The notes beneath the pieces are model-generated. The model searched no databases and had not been told where the DNA came from. It saw nothing but the letters and a program-made list of their open reading frames with translations. From contig NZ_CP058595.1 in NCBI RefSeq assembly GCF_013402795.1, positions 97,501 through 161,500 of the forward strand: a stretch of DNA of 64,000 nt. Direction: 5' to 3'. The DNA comes from Costertonia aggregata. GTDB lineage: Bacteria > Bacteroidota > Bacteroidia > Flavobacteriales > Flavobacteriaceae. This document shows, piece after piece, positions 34,632 to 43,316 of this stretch (its first letter is position 1; each line of letters starts with the position of its first letter). Made by a program: the position numbers and the translations under genes.

Positions 34632-34864
34632 TTTTTAATTCTCTGTTCGAGCGAATGGTATGTCTGCACCCATACCCCAGAATATACATGTACCTTGGCT
34701 GGTCCTAAAAAATACGGCCTTTAACTTCAAAAAAAAATAATCCTACAACGGTTTACCGTGCATATAAGTCCTTCGAAAAACAGAAGCCATGAATTTTTAG
34801 GATACACATCCCCAACACATATTAATCCTAAACCTTTATCCCGAAAGTTTAACAATAGTTGTTT
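34632..34864 (-). other. Leader between the cobalamin riboswitch and btuB
   Basis: About 230 nt of transcribed leader with no coding signal. I looked for a U-tract terminator hairpin that would give transcriptional control and found none convincing; translational control or a distal expression platform remains possible. Confidence 0.5.
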
Positions 34865-35071
34865 GAATTTGGCAGGTCTCCTGACTTGTTTAAAATTATT
34901 TTGCCTTCCCATTCCTAAAATTTTCGGAACAGTGGCTTTTGAAGAAACAATTTCCTCCGTAAAGAGGTGCCAAACCGGTTTGGCATAAACTTACAGTTGC
35001 GGGAACAGTTCCGGATTCGCACCGGATTCCCTTTTAATCCCATCAAAAAAAAATGATGAAAACCAAGATTC
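34865..35071 (-). ncRNA. Cobalamin (AdoCbl-type) riboswitch
   Basis: The minus strand carries the conserved core GGGAATCCGGTGCGAATCC followed by CCCGCAACTGTAA (35033-34990), then the GCCACTGT box (34938-34931), ATGGGAAGGC (34912-34903) and the 3' signature AGTCAGGAGACCTGCC (34887-34872). A P1 helix can form between GAATCTTGG (35071-35063) and CCAAATTC (34872-34865) with one bulge. Orientation and position place it in the 5' leader of the BtuB-like receptor gene, which it should switch off when cobalamin is plentiful. It does not lie in the transcript of the divergent btuFCD genes. Confidence 0.95.
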
Positions 35072-35075
35072 AATG

Positions 35076-35105
35076 CTAAAGTAAACATTTTGTTTAATCT
35101 TTCAA
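35076..35105 (-). promoter_or_regulatory. Candidate promoter for riboswitch-btuB
   Basis: On the minus strand: TTG (35105-35103), 19-bp spacer, TACTTTAG (35083-35076), one mismatch to TAnnTTTG. Start would fall at about 35070, exactly at the riboswitch 5' edge. Confidence 0.5.
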
Positions 35106-35124
35106 TCCAAAGTTTAAATAATAC

Positions 35125-35132
35125 TACTTTTG
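35125..35132 (+). promoter_or_regulatory. Candidate promoter of btuF-btuC-btuD
   Basis: TACTTTTG (TAnnTTTG) 26 nt upstream of the btuF start. No -33 TTG at proper distance. It is back-to-back with the proposed btuB promoter within about 60 nt. Confidence 0.4.
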
Positions 35133-35158
35133 ATAAAGTATAATCCAAATACATTATC

Positions 35159-36304
35159 TTGAAAAAAATTACGCTTCTCTTTTTATCATTGATCTGGTTT
35201 TGTTGTAAAGAGAAAAAAGAGGAGTCTCTCCCTTTTGAAAACACGGTAGATAAGGTCTCAATTGAATACGCAAAGGGATTTTCAATCGAAAAACAAGCTA
35301 ACGGACTCACTACACTTAAAATAAGCTCACCATGGCCAAATGCAAAAGATAGATTTACCTATGCCTTGGTTCCCAAGGAGAAAATGGCATTTATAAACTT
35401 AAACAAAAATGAATATGATGCTATCGTTACCGTTCCTGTTGAAAAAGTAATCGTAACTTCCACTACACACATACCCGCTTTGGAAGCACTAAATGTATTG
35501 GATAAGCTTGTAGGTTTTCCCAATACAAAATTTATATCGTCAAAAGCTGCCAGAAAAAAAATAAATGAAGGTAAGCTGATAGAAATAGGCAATAACGAAT
35601 CCATCAATACGGAAATGGTACTATCGCTTTCCCCTGAAGTCGTCATCGGTTTTGGCATCAATGCCCAAAACAAGGCTTATGAAACTATACAGCGTTCCAA
35701 TATTCCCGTGGTATATAACGGCGATTGGACTGAACAGACCCCCTTGGGCAAGGCCGAATGGATCAAGTTCTTCGCTCCGTTTTTCGAAAAAGAAAAAGAG
35801 GCCGAAGTTATTTTTGAAAAAATAGAGGCATCCTATAATTCAGTAAAAGAACTGGCAAAAAAAACCAAGATAAAACCAAGCGTAATGAGCGGTGCCCTTT
35901 ACAAAGATGTGTGGTATCTTCCCGGTGGGGATAGCTGGGCGGCACAATTCCTAAAAGATGCCAATGTTAACTACCTGTGGGGAGAGGCTGCCGGTACCGG
36001 GAGCCTATCGTTAAGTTGGGAAAGTGTGCTACAAAAGGCAAAAGAGGCCGATTTTTGGATTGCCCCCGCACAGTTTATCACATATGACGATATGAAAAAG
36101 GCAAGCCAACATTATCAGCAATTTGATGCATTTACACAAAAAAAAGTATATACTTTTGCAAACACAAAGGGAGAAACTGGCGGTATACTCTACTATGAGC
36201 TAGGACCACAACGACCGGATTTGGTTTTGAAAGACCTCATTCATATTTTGCATCCGGAAATACTTCCGCAACACACACTTTTCTTTTTTAAGCCCTTGGA
36301 ATAG
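35159..36304 (+). CDS. btuF: Cobalamin ABC transporter substrate-binding lipoprotein
   Basis: A 381-residue periplasmic binding protein, cluster of TroA/BtuF type. Start is a TTG, supported by the immediate signal peptide MKKITLLFLSLIWFC with lipobox IWFC (lipidated Cys near 15). Two Rossmann-like lobes: TTHIPALEALNVLDKLVGFPN (near 102), LSLSPEVVIGFG, then a connecting helix and the C-terminal lobe (VWYLPGGDSWAAQFLKDANVNYLW). It should deliver corrinoid or a similar chelate to the permease encoded next. Stop and next start are adjacent. Confidence 0.9.
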   Translation: MKKITLLFLSLIWFCCKEKKEESLPFENTVDKVSIEYAKGFSIEKQANGLTTLKISSPWPNAKDRFTYALVPKEKMAFINLNKNEYDAIVTVPVEKVIVTSTTHIPALEALNVLDKLVGFPNTKFISSKAARKKINEGKLIEIGNNESINTEMVLSLSPEVVIGFGINAQNKAYETIQRSNIPVVYNGDWTEQTPLGKAEWIKFFAPFFEKEKEAEVIFEKIEASYNSVKELAKKTKIKPSVMSGALYKDVWYLPGGDSWAAQFLKDANVNYLWGEAAGTGSLSLSWESVLQKAKEADFWIAPAQFITYDDMKKASQHYQQFDAFTQKKVYTFANTKGETGGILYYELGPQRPDLVLKDLIHILHPEILPQHTLFFFKPLE

Positions 36305-37336
36305 TTGAAAAATCAGCAAACATATCTCACACGGTTTATCGTGTTATTATTTGTGTTGGGCTTCTGTCTTTTCTTAAACCTGGGTTTAGGCTCTGTATCG
36401 ATTGATTTCATAGATACCATAACGTCAATTTTTGGTGGTCGGTTAGAAAAAACATCCCTCGAATATATTATATGGAACTATAGAATTCCCAAAGCACTTA
36501 CGGCCATATTAACAGGTAGTGGCTTGGCTTTAAGTGGTTTATTAATGCAAACCCTTTTTAGAAATCCCTTGGCAGGACCTTTTGTACTGGGAATAAGTTC
36601 CGGGGCCAGCTTGGGAGCGGCTTTATTGATTATGGGAACTTCACTTTTCTCCGGGATATTTACTTTTGGATTCGCCGACGATATTGCGCTGGCCGTCGCA
36701 TCGAGTGTTGGCAGTTTTCTAGTGCTTATGGCCGTTTTGACCGTAGCCGCAAAAGTTAGGGACACGATGGCGTTATTGATCATTGGTCTAATGTTCGGTA
36801 GCATAACAACAGCGATAGTAAGCGTACTTTCATACTTCACCAATGCAGAAAAATTACAACAGTTCATATTTTGGTCGTTCGGTAGCGTGGGCAATCTCTC
36901 ATGGGGGCAACTGGGAATACTATCGGTGATCATTGCAATGGGTCTATTTTTGAGCATTCTTTCCGTCAAATCTTTGAACGGATATCTATTGGGCGAAAAC
37001 TATGCCCAAAGTTTGGGTATAGACCTAAAAAAATCCAGATATATTGTTATCGTCGCCACCGGCTTATTGGCAGGAAGTGTTACCGCTTTTGCAGGGCCAA
37101 TCGCTTTTATAGGTCTTGCCGTTCCACATTTGACCCGACAGATTTTTAACACAACGGATCATAAAATATTGGTGCCCGCCGTTATCATATATGGCGCTAT
37201 CATACTTTTGCTATGTGATACGGTAGCGCAATTGCCCGGCTCGGTACATGTATTGCCCATAAATGCGATAACAAGTATATTAGGTGCGCCCGTGGTCATA
37301 TGGCTGTTGGTTCGAAAGCGAAAAATGGTATTTTGA
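36305..37336 (+). CDS. btuC: Cobalamin/iron-chelate ABC transporter permease (FecCD family)
   Basis: A 343-residue inner-membrane permease with about ten TM helices. FecCD signatures include YRIPKALTAILTGSGLALSGLLMQ, NPLAGPFVLGISSGASLGA and GPIAFIGLAVPHLTRQI. Start is a TTG that immediately follows the btuF stop. A BtuC rather than siderophore role follows from the neighbouring cobalamin riboswitch and receptor. Confidence 0.93.
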   Translation: MKNQQTYLTRFIVLLFVLGFCLFLNLGLGSVSIDFIDTITSIFGGRLEKTSLEYIIWNYRIPKALTAILTGSGLALSGLLMQTLFRNPLAGPFVLGISSGASLGAALLIMGTSLFSGIFTFGFADDIALAVASSVGSFLVLMAVLTVAAKVRDTMALLIIGLMFGSITTAIVSVLSYFTNAEKLQQFIFWSFGSVGNLSWGQLGILSVIIAMGLFLSILSVKSLNGYLLGENYAQSLGIDLKKSRYIVIVATGLLAGSVTAFAGPIAFIGLAVPHLTRQIFNTTDHKILVPAVIIYGAIILLLCDTVAQLPGSVHVLPINAITSILGAPVVIWLLVRKRKMVF

Positions 37337-37380
37337 CAAGATTATCTATGTAAACAACCCTATTATTTAAAATAGATACC

Positions 37381-38163
37381 ATAAAAACGAAAAAACAACA
37401 TACCGCGCTAGAAGTAACCGACTTATGCATAGGGTATGGGTCAATATCAGTTTGTGACAACATCAACTTTACACTTTTGCAAGGGGAACTTACGGCAATC
37501 GTAGGAGGCAATGGTATCGGGAAATCCACACTGCTGCGAACCTTAGGGAATTTTCAATCCAAAATATCGGGGACGATAAAAATCGATGGAAAAAATCTCG
37601 GTAATCATAACACATTGGAACTTGCATCAAAAATAAGCGTGGTATTGACTGAGCCCGTTGCTTCTAAAAACATGACCGTAACCGAATTGATAGCACTGGG
37701 CAGACAACCCTACACGAATTGGATTGGTCGCCTTACCAAAAAGGATAAAACCCAAATAAATAAATCCATACAACTGTTGGAGCTAGAAGATTTAAAAAAT
37801 AAAAGGTGTTTTGAACTTAGTGATGGTCAGCTGCAACGTGTCATGATCGCTCGGGCTTTGGCCCAAGACACCCATGTTATTCTTTTGGATGAACCTACCA
37901 CACATCTTGATCTGTACCACAAAGTCCAAATATTGAAATTATTGAAATTTATAGCGAACAAAACCCAAAAAACCATTTTGTTTACCAGTCATGAGATAGA
38001 AATGACCATACAGCTCAGTGATAAAATATTGATTTTGAATGGGAAAGAGAACCCTTTTGACGAACCGTGCAAATTGATTGAAAATAAACACTTTGAAGGT
38101 TTGTTTCCCAAAGATGCCATTGCCTTTGATGCCCAAACGGGCTCTTTTCGTATTCGGAAGTAA
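37381..38163 (+). CDS. btuD: Cobalamin/iron-chelate ABC transporter ATPase, non-canonical start
   Basis: About 260 residues. Walker A GGNGIGKST, Q-loop region, signature LSDGQLQR (Asp for the usual Gly), Walker B ILLDEPTTHLD and switch His (TSHEIEM) are intact. The domain clearly begins well upstream of the first TTG in frame (37477): LEVTDLCIGYGSISVCDNI precedes it in frame and is the normal N-terminal beta strand. Between the in-frame stop at 37351 and 37477 there is no ATG, GTG, TTG or CTG. The best start is ATA at 37381, giving I/M-KTKKQHTALEV; ATA at 37372 is the alternative. Confidence 0.85.
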   Translation: MKTKKQHTALEVTDLCIGYGSISVCDNINFTLLQGELTAIVGGNGIGKSTLLRTLGNFQSKISGTIKIDGKNLGNHNTLELASKISVVLTEPVASKNMTVTELIALGRQPYTNWIGRLTKKDKTQINKSIQLLELEDLKNKRCFELSDGQLQRVMIARALAQDTHVILLDEPTTHLDLYHKVQILKLLKFIANKTQKTILFTSHEIEMTIQLSDKILILNGKENPFDEPCKLIENKHFEGLFPKDAIAFDAQTGSFRIRK

Positions 38164-38195
38164 CTTGTATCTTTACCTATCACTTTTAAAATAAA

Positions 38196-39545
38196 ATGAA
38201 CGAAACCCTAATTTATATCATCATTGGACTAATTTGCCTTGCTGTAGGCTTTTTTTTGGGAAACTATATCCAAGGCCTAAAAACAAAATCCAGCCAAAGT
38301 GCTTTAGAAGAGCGAGAACAGCAATTGCATAACAACCTTTCGGTCTTGGAGCAACGCCTTAGTGATACCGAGGAGCACAAAAAACACCTACAGGATGAAA
38401 AAGAGCAGTTAGGTCATCAAATAATACGCTATCAGGCCGATTTAGAGAACTTACAGCTCAAAAATCGGGAACAAAAAGATGAAGTAGAGAAGCTTCAGGA
38501 AAAATTCACCAAAGAGTTTGAAAATCTCGCAAATAAAATTCTGGAAGAAAAGAGTTTGAAATTTACTGAGCGAAACGAAAAAAATATCAAAGACATTCTT
38601 ACGCCTTTGAACGAAAAGATTCAATTGTTCGAAAAAAAGGTAGAGGAAAGCCAAAAAGAAAACATAAGCATTCATTCTGCACTTAAAGAGCAACTACTGA
38701 ATCTACAAACACAAAACTTAAAGATTACCCAAGAGGCCGAGAACCTTACTAAAGCCTTAAAAGGTGATAGTAAAATGCAAGGGAATTGGGGTGAATTGGT
38801 ATTGGAACGTGTTTTGGAAAAGTCCGGTTTGGAAAAAGACAGAGAGTATAGCGTACAACAAAGTTTTACCCGTGAAGATGGTTCTCGTGTTTTACCGGAC
38901 GTTATCATCAACCTACCCGATGGTAAAAAAATGATAGTTGATTCAAAAGTTTCATTAACCGATTACGAGCGCTATGTCAACGCAGAAGATGAACTACGGG
39001 AAAAGTTCTTAAAAGACCATATCAATTCGTTAAGAAAACACGTAGATCAACTATCGGCAAAAAAGTATGAGGATCTGTACGAAATGGAAAGTCCTGATTT
39101 TGTATTGATGTTCGTCCCAATAGAACCAGCATTCGCCATTGCCATCAACAATGATAATTCACTGTACAACAAAGCATTTGAGCAAAATATAGTCATAGTT
39201 ACTCCGTCTACGCTATTGGCCACGCTTCGCACTATAGATAGCATGTGGAACAATGAAAAGCAGCAACGCAATGCTATTGAAATTGCCCGCCAAGCAGGTG
39301 CTCTTTATGATAAATTTGAAGGTTTTGTCAGCGACCTGACCAAAGTCGGTAAAAAAATGGATGATGCTAAAGATGAATACAAAGGTGCCATGAACAAACT
39401 GGTCGAAGGTCGTGGAAACATCATTACCAGCATAGAAAAACTAAAAAAAATGGGCGCCAAAGCAAAAAAGTCCATTCCGGAGCCTATTTTAAAACGTGCC
39501 CAAGAAGATGATTTTGAAGAGGAAGAACCCAAACTAAAACTATAG
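38196..39545 (+). CDS. rmuC: DNA recombination protein RmuC
   Basis: A 449-residue RmuC-family protein. N-terminal membrane anchor (6-25), long coiled coil (near 35-165), then the RmuC nuclease-like domain (near 190-390) with GNWGELVLERVLEKSGLEKDREY, LPDVIINLPDGKKMIVDSKVSL (PD-(D/E)xK-type core) and FVPIEPAFAIA. In E. coli RmuC limits inversions between short repeats and is linked to envelope-associated DNA defence. It begins 32 nt after btuD; separate promoter possible (TATCTTTA at 38168-38175). Confidence 0.92.
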   Translation: MNETLIYIIIGLICLAVGFFLGNYIQGLKTKSSQSALEEREQQLHNNLSVLEQRLSDTEEHKKHLQDEKEQLGHQIIRYQADLENLQLKNREQKDEVEKLQEKFTKEFENLANKILEEKSLKFTERNEKNIKDILTPLNEKIQLFEKKVEESQKENISIHSALKEQLLNLQTQNLKITQEAENLTKALKGDSKMQGNWGELVLERVLEKSGLEKDREYSVQQSFTREDGSRVLPDVIINLPDGKKMIVDSKVSLTDYERYVNAEDELREKFLKDHINSLRKHVDQLSAKKYEDLYEMESPDFVLMFVPIEPAFAIAINNDNSLYNKAFEQNIVIVTPSTLLATLRTIDSMWNNEKQQRNAIEIARQAGALYDKFEGFVSDLTKVGKKMDDAKDEYKGAMNKLVEGRGNIITSIEKLKKMGAKAKKSIPEPILKRAQEDDFEEEEPKLKL

Positions 39546-39548
39546 TCA

Positions 39549-39728
39549 ATGAACAAAAGAATGAAAGTTGCCCTAATTCTGATTTCATTGTGCTTTTTAT
39601 TGATAATAACCGATACTATATATTCTTATCGGAATGAATTTGATATGGGTTATGTAGCACGTATAACATCCAATACTCTACTAATTATTGCAATGTACCT
39701 TAAATTACAGTGCACAGAAAAAACATAG
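39549..39728 (+). CDS. Small two-TM membrane protein (59 residues)
   Basis: Starts 3 nt after the rmuC stop with ATG and ends 3 nt before the next gene's GTG. Residues MNKRMKVALILISLCFLLII form the first membrane segment (near 6-22); a second spans about 40-52 (NTLLIIAMYL). Tight spacing on both sides and the membrane profile argue for a real gene. I do not recognise the family. Confidence 0.55.
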   Translation: MNKRMKVALILISLCFLLIITDTIYSYRNEFDMGYVARITSNTLLIIAMYLKLQCTEKT

Positions 39729-39731
39729 AAA

Positions 39732-40097
39732 GTGAAAAAAATATTGTTCTTGTTTATTGGCGGGTGTATCGCCCTTTTGGCTTTGTACTATGCCTTTATC
39801 TATTTTGTACCTTACAGTGAGGGAGTACGCTCAGGCGAGTTGATAAAAATCAGTAGAAAAGGTGTAGTTGCCAAAACTTGGGAAGGTGAAATAAGCCAAG
39901 GCATTTCCGGGGCGCAGATATTTTCATTTTCGGTTTTGGACAAGGATAAGGAGGTCATAGAAAAGCTCAAGGAATATCAAGGACAATATGTTAAAGTAGA
40001 TTATACCGAACGTTACGCTACCTTCTTTTGGTTAGGCGACACCAAATATTTTATCACTAAAGTTGAACCAGAGCAATCCCCACATTTTAGAAAATAA
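39732..40097 (+). CDS. Membrane-anchored hypothetical protein
   Basis: A 121-residue protein with GTG start (39732). N-terminal membrane segment (5-26), then a small soluble domain with GELIKISRKGVVAKTWEGEI and YVKVDYTERYATFFWLGDTKYFI, looking like an OB/SH3-type beta barrel. Database relatives are, as I recall, sometimes mislabelled 6-phosphogluconate dehydrogenase; no such motif is present. Its stop overlaps the next ATG (TAATG). Confidence 0.72.
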   Translation: MKKILFLFIGGCIALLALYYAFIYFVPYSEGVRSGELIKISRKGVVAKTWEGEISQGISGAQIFSFSVLDKDKEVIEKLKEYQGQYVKVDYTERYATFFWLGDTKYFITKVEPEQSPHFRK

Positions 40098-40639
40098 TGA
40101 ACAAGTATAAAAGCGTAAAAGAATCACGAGTTTCCATAACCGAACTCATGCTCCCCTCCCACTCTAATTTTGGAGGCAAGGTACATGGGGGCCACATACT
40201 AAACCTGATGGACCAAATCGCTTTTGCCTGTGCCTCAAAACACTCACAAAGATATTGTGTGACTGCCTCGGTAAATCGTGTGGACTTTCTGCACCCAGTT
40301 GAAGTTGGGGAATTGGTCACCTTAAAAGCCTCAATGAACTATACGGGGAGAACTTCTATGGTCGTTGGCGTTCGCGTAGAATCCGAAAATATTACTACGG
40401 GAAAGAAAAAACACTGTAATTCGTCCTACTTTACCATGGTAGCCAAAGATGAAAACGGAAATAACGTACCAATTCCCGGACTATTGGTCAACGACACACA
40501 AGGTGTACGACGCTTTAGCCGAAGTAAATTCAGGAAAGAAGCCGCTTTTCAACGCGATACAAAATTCGATTCCAGTAATTTTAATATCGATGAATTTCTA
40601 CACGAATTAAAAGAAGAAAACATTAAGATAGAGATTTAG
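40097..40639 (+). CDS. Acyl-CoA thioesterase (hot-dog fold)
   Basis: A 180-residue hot-dog thioesterase of the cytosolic acyl-CoA hydrolase (YciA/BACH) type. NFGGKVHGGHILNLMDQIAFACASKHS carries the conserved Asn/Gly and Asp of the active helix, followed by VTASVNRVDFLHPVEVG and the GRTSMVVGVRV strand. It should hydrolyse acyl-CoA to free acid and CoA. Its TAG overlaps the pgl stop by 2 nt on the opposite strand. Confidence 0.88.
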   Translation: MNKYKSVKESRVSITELMLPSHSNFGGKVHGGHILNLMDQIAFACASKHSQRYCVTASVNRVDFLHPVEVGELVTLKASMNYTGRTSMVVGVRVESENITTGKKKHCNSSYFTMVAKDENGNNVPIPGLLVNDTQGVRRFSRSKFRKEAAFQRDTKFDSSNFNIDEFLHELKEENIKIEI

Positions 40640-41349
40640 GCGATTCCTTTGGCCGCTGAATCATCTAAAAACCATAACAGACGGCCCGATGTTGGTCTGA
40701 CCAAAGTGGCCGGATACTTTTCAAAATCTTTTTGCCTTCCTATTATTTCGGTGATTTTGCTTGCTTTACTTGCTCCTGTAACCAAAAATACAACGCTTTT
40801 GGCGTTATTTATCAACTTGCCGGTAATGCTTACCCTATTTTGGCCAGAATCGGGATGTGTTGCTACTTCACATAACCGTTGTGAATCCCATAAATGTATT
40901 TCATGTGGAAAAATAGAGGCGGTATGACCGTCGTCTCCCATACCTAAAATCACCAAATCAAATTGAGGTATTGCATTTATTTCGGGTAGGTTTTCCTTTA
41001 ATACAGCTGAATACCTATCGGCTTCATATACAGGAACCTTCTCGCCTTTGATACGATGTATGTTTTCTGATGGGATATCAATTTTGGACAATAGGTGCTC
41101 GGCGGTCATCTTATAATTACTATCATTGTCGGTCGGTGGCACGCAACGCTCATCGCCCCAATAAAAATGAATCTTCTGCCAATCCATTTTGTCGGCATAA
41201 TCAGAAGCCAGTTTATCAAAAACAATTTTTGGGGTACTCCCGCCAGAAAGTGCTATATGGGTTATATCTCTTTCGGAAGCATAATCAAATAGGTATTTTG
41301 AAAATTCATCTGCCACCTGTTCTTTGTCTTTGTAGACCTTTATTTTCAT
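40636..41349 (-). CDS. pgl: 6-phosphogluconolactonase
   Basis: A 237-residue DevB-type lactonase: hydrolyses 6-phosphogluconolactone to 6-phosphogluconate. Family motifs are HIALSGGSTPKIVFDKLA (near 31), HFYWGDERCVPPTDNDSNY (near 82) and LVILGMGDDGHTASIFPH (near 130). It lies 161 nt downstream of zwf on the same strand. Convergent with the thioesterase with overlapping stops. Confidence 0.96.
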   Translation of the reverse strand: MKIKVYKDKEQVADEFSKYLFDYASERDITHIALSGGSTPKIVFDKLASDYADKMDWQKIHFYWGDERCVPPTDNDSNYKMTAEHLLSKIDIPSENIHRIKGEKVPVYEADRYSAVLKENLPEINAIPQFDLVILGMGDDGHTASIFPHEIHLWDSQRLCEVATHPDSGQNRVSITGKLINNAKSVVFLVTGASKASKITEIIGRQKDFEKYPATLVRPTSGRLLWFLDDSAAKGIA

Positions 41350-41510
41350 GCTCTCAACTTTTTGAATATTGCTTTTTCCTAAGCGTTTTTAAAACTTTAT
41401 CATATGTTTCACGGTAATCCTATATTTCGATATTCATCCTTTACTTTTTTTCTCCGCATCATATAACGGTGCGAAACGAATATTTGATATACTCGCAAAA
41501 CACCTAACAA

Positions 41511-43040
41511 TTAACAAATAACACAAAAACCGGCATCATCGGCTAAATTTTTGCTGGGATTACGCCACATTCCCAAACCATCAATGAGGTCATCTGCATT
41601 TTTAGGGCCCCATACACCCGCCGAATAACCGTATACCTTAGCATCGGATGTTGCCCAATAGTTCAATATGGGATCTACGAATTCCCATGCGGCTTCTACT
41701 TCATCGGCACGGGCATACAACGTTGCATCGCCCTGCATAGCATCCAACAATAATCTTTCGTAAGCTTCCATTATATTGTTTTCAACCAAACTTGAATAAT
41801 AAAAATCTAGGTTGGCACGCTCTACCTTGAAACCCTGCCCAGGTACTTTTACACCAAACTTTATCAATATACCTTCATCAGGCTGAATTCTAATAATCAA
41901 TTTGTTATCCTTGTTCTGCAAACCGGAATCCTTAAAAATTTGATGGTGCGGTGTCTTAAAATGTATGACCACTTCGGTCACCTTGGTCGGCATACGCTTG
42001 GCGGTACGCACATAAAAAGGTACATCGGCCCAACGCCAGTTATCTACAAAAAACTTTAGAGCGGCAAAGGTTTCCGTTGTAGAATTTGGGTCAACATTCT
42101 CTTCTTCTCGATATCCCTTTACTTTTTTACCATCTATAATTGAAGAAATGTATTGTGCCCTAATCGTATTTTTATGAAGCGTTTCCTCATCGTTCATGAT
42201 TCTTAGGGATTTCAATGCCTTTAATTTTTCGTTGCGTATTTCTTCTGCGTTTGCGTTCAAAGGGGGTTCCATAATGATAAAAGCTACAATTTGCAGCAAA
42301 TGGCTTTGGAACATATCTCGCAACGCTCCAGACTTGTCATAATACCCCCCTCGCTTTTCCACTCCGCCACTTTCAGCATTGGTAATCTCTACATGATGTA
42401 TATAATTTCTATTCCATAAGGGTTCAAAAATACTGTTGGCAAAACGGGTCACCAGTAAATTTTGCACTGTTTCTTTACCCAAATAATGGTCTATTCTAAA
42501 TATTTGTGGTTCCTTGAAGTATTGTTGCAGGGCTTGGTTCAATGCTTTGGCCGTTTTGAGACTGTATCCAAAAGGTTTTTCCACAATGAGCCTACGCCAA
42601 CCGTTGGTCTCAGCATGCAATCCTTGTTCGTACAAGCTTTTGGCAATAGGCTCATAGGCAGATGGTGGCGTAGATAGATAAAAAATAAAGTTCCCTCCTG
42701 TTCCATATTCGTTATCGAGGGCATCAATACGTTTTTTTAATGGACTGTAGTCAGAGTCTTGATCGGAGCTCAATTCGTGATAAAAAAGGCGGTCACAGAA
42801 ATCCTGCATCACTTTTTTTGTTGGGCCATCAACATGGTTTGCTAAATGTTTGCTTTCAGTGACCACGTTTTTACGAAACTCATCGTCGGTCCAATCACTG
42901 CGACTGGCACCCAGTACCACGAAATTTTCGGGGAGATGTCCACCCTTGGCCAAATCAAAAATAGCTGGGATCAATTTTCGGGCCGTTAAATCTCCGGATG
43001 CCCCAAAAATTATAAGCATCTGATTTTCTGTCTTGTTCAT
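41511..43040 (-). CDS. zwf: Glucose-6-phosphate 1-dehydrogenase
   Basis: A 509-residue NADP-dependent dehydrogenase, first step of the oxidative pentose phosphate pathway. N-terminal IFGASGDLTARKLIP (nucleotide binding), EKPFGYSLKTA, the active-site RIDHYLGKETVQN (catalytic His) and the C-terminal YERLLLDAMQGD are present. It is divergent from gnd with 276 nt between starts and followed by pgl. The C-terminus (GFCVIC) is usual for Bacteroidota. Confidence 0.97.
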   Translation of the reverse strand: MNKTENQMLIIFGASGDLTARKLIPAIFDLAKGGHLPENFVVLGASRSDWTDDEFRKNVVTESKHLANHVDGPTKKVMQDFCDRLFYHELSSDQDSDYSPLKKRIDALDNEYGTGGNFIFYLSTPPSAYEPIAKSLYEQGLHAETNGWRRLIVEKPFGYSLKTAKALNQALQQYFKEPQIFRIDHYLGKETVQNLLVTRFANSIFEPLWNRNYIHHVEITNAESGGVEKRGGYYDKSGALRDMFQSHLLQIVAFIIMEPPLNANAEEIRNEKLKALKSLRIMNDEETLHKNTIRAQYISSIIDGKKVKGYREEENVDPNSTTETFAALKFFVDNWRWADVPFYVRTAKRMPTKVTEVVIHFKTPHHQIFKDSGLQNKDNKLIIRIQPDEGILIKFGVKVPGQGFKVERANLDFYYSSLVENNIMEAYERLLLDAMQGDATLYARADEVEAAWEFVDPILNYWATSDAKVYGYSAGVWGPKNADDLIDGLGMWRNPSKNLADDAGFCVIC

Positions 43041-43222
43041 AGGTTATTTATTTCTTGAATCTTAAATCCATTGACAGATACATTTATTCAATTATATGGA
43101 ACGAATGTGCCTTTTTTGAATTCGACATTCTTAATGGCTTTTCGAAAGCTAAATGTATCGAAAAGAAAAGGCAATAGCAATGAGTTTACCGTAAGTTAAT
43201 CACCCATCTGAATAATTTCGTT

Positions 43223-43230
43223 TATTTTTG
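43223..43230 (+). promoter_or_regulatory. Candidate gnd promoter
   Basis: TATTTTTG (TAnnTTTG) 87 nt upstream of the gnd ATG; no good -33 TTG. The divergent zwf promoter was not identified. Confidence 0.35.
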
Positions 43231-43316
43231 ATCGAACCGGTTTTGATTCGTTCAACCATAGCAAACAAATAGATTAAAAAGTCTTTTGTACGGTAATATA
43301 AAAACAAGAAACAAAT

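Noticed and set aside
34865-35071. Cobalamin riboswitch assigned to the plus-strand btuFCD operon
   Set aside because: All conserved boxes read correctly only on the minus strand, toward btuB.
37477-38163. btuD starting at the TTG at 37477
   Set aside because: It would delete the first beta strand and the A-loop side of the nucleotide-binding domain, although these are encoded in frame just upstream.
39732-40097. 6-phosphogluconate dehydrogenase label for the small membrane protein
   Set aside because: It has a membrane anchor and no NADP-binding or active-site motif; the true gnd is at 43317-44723.
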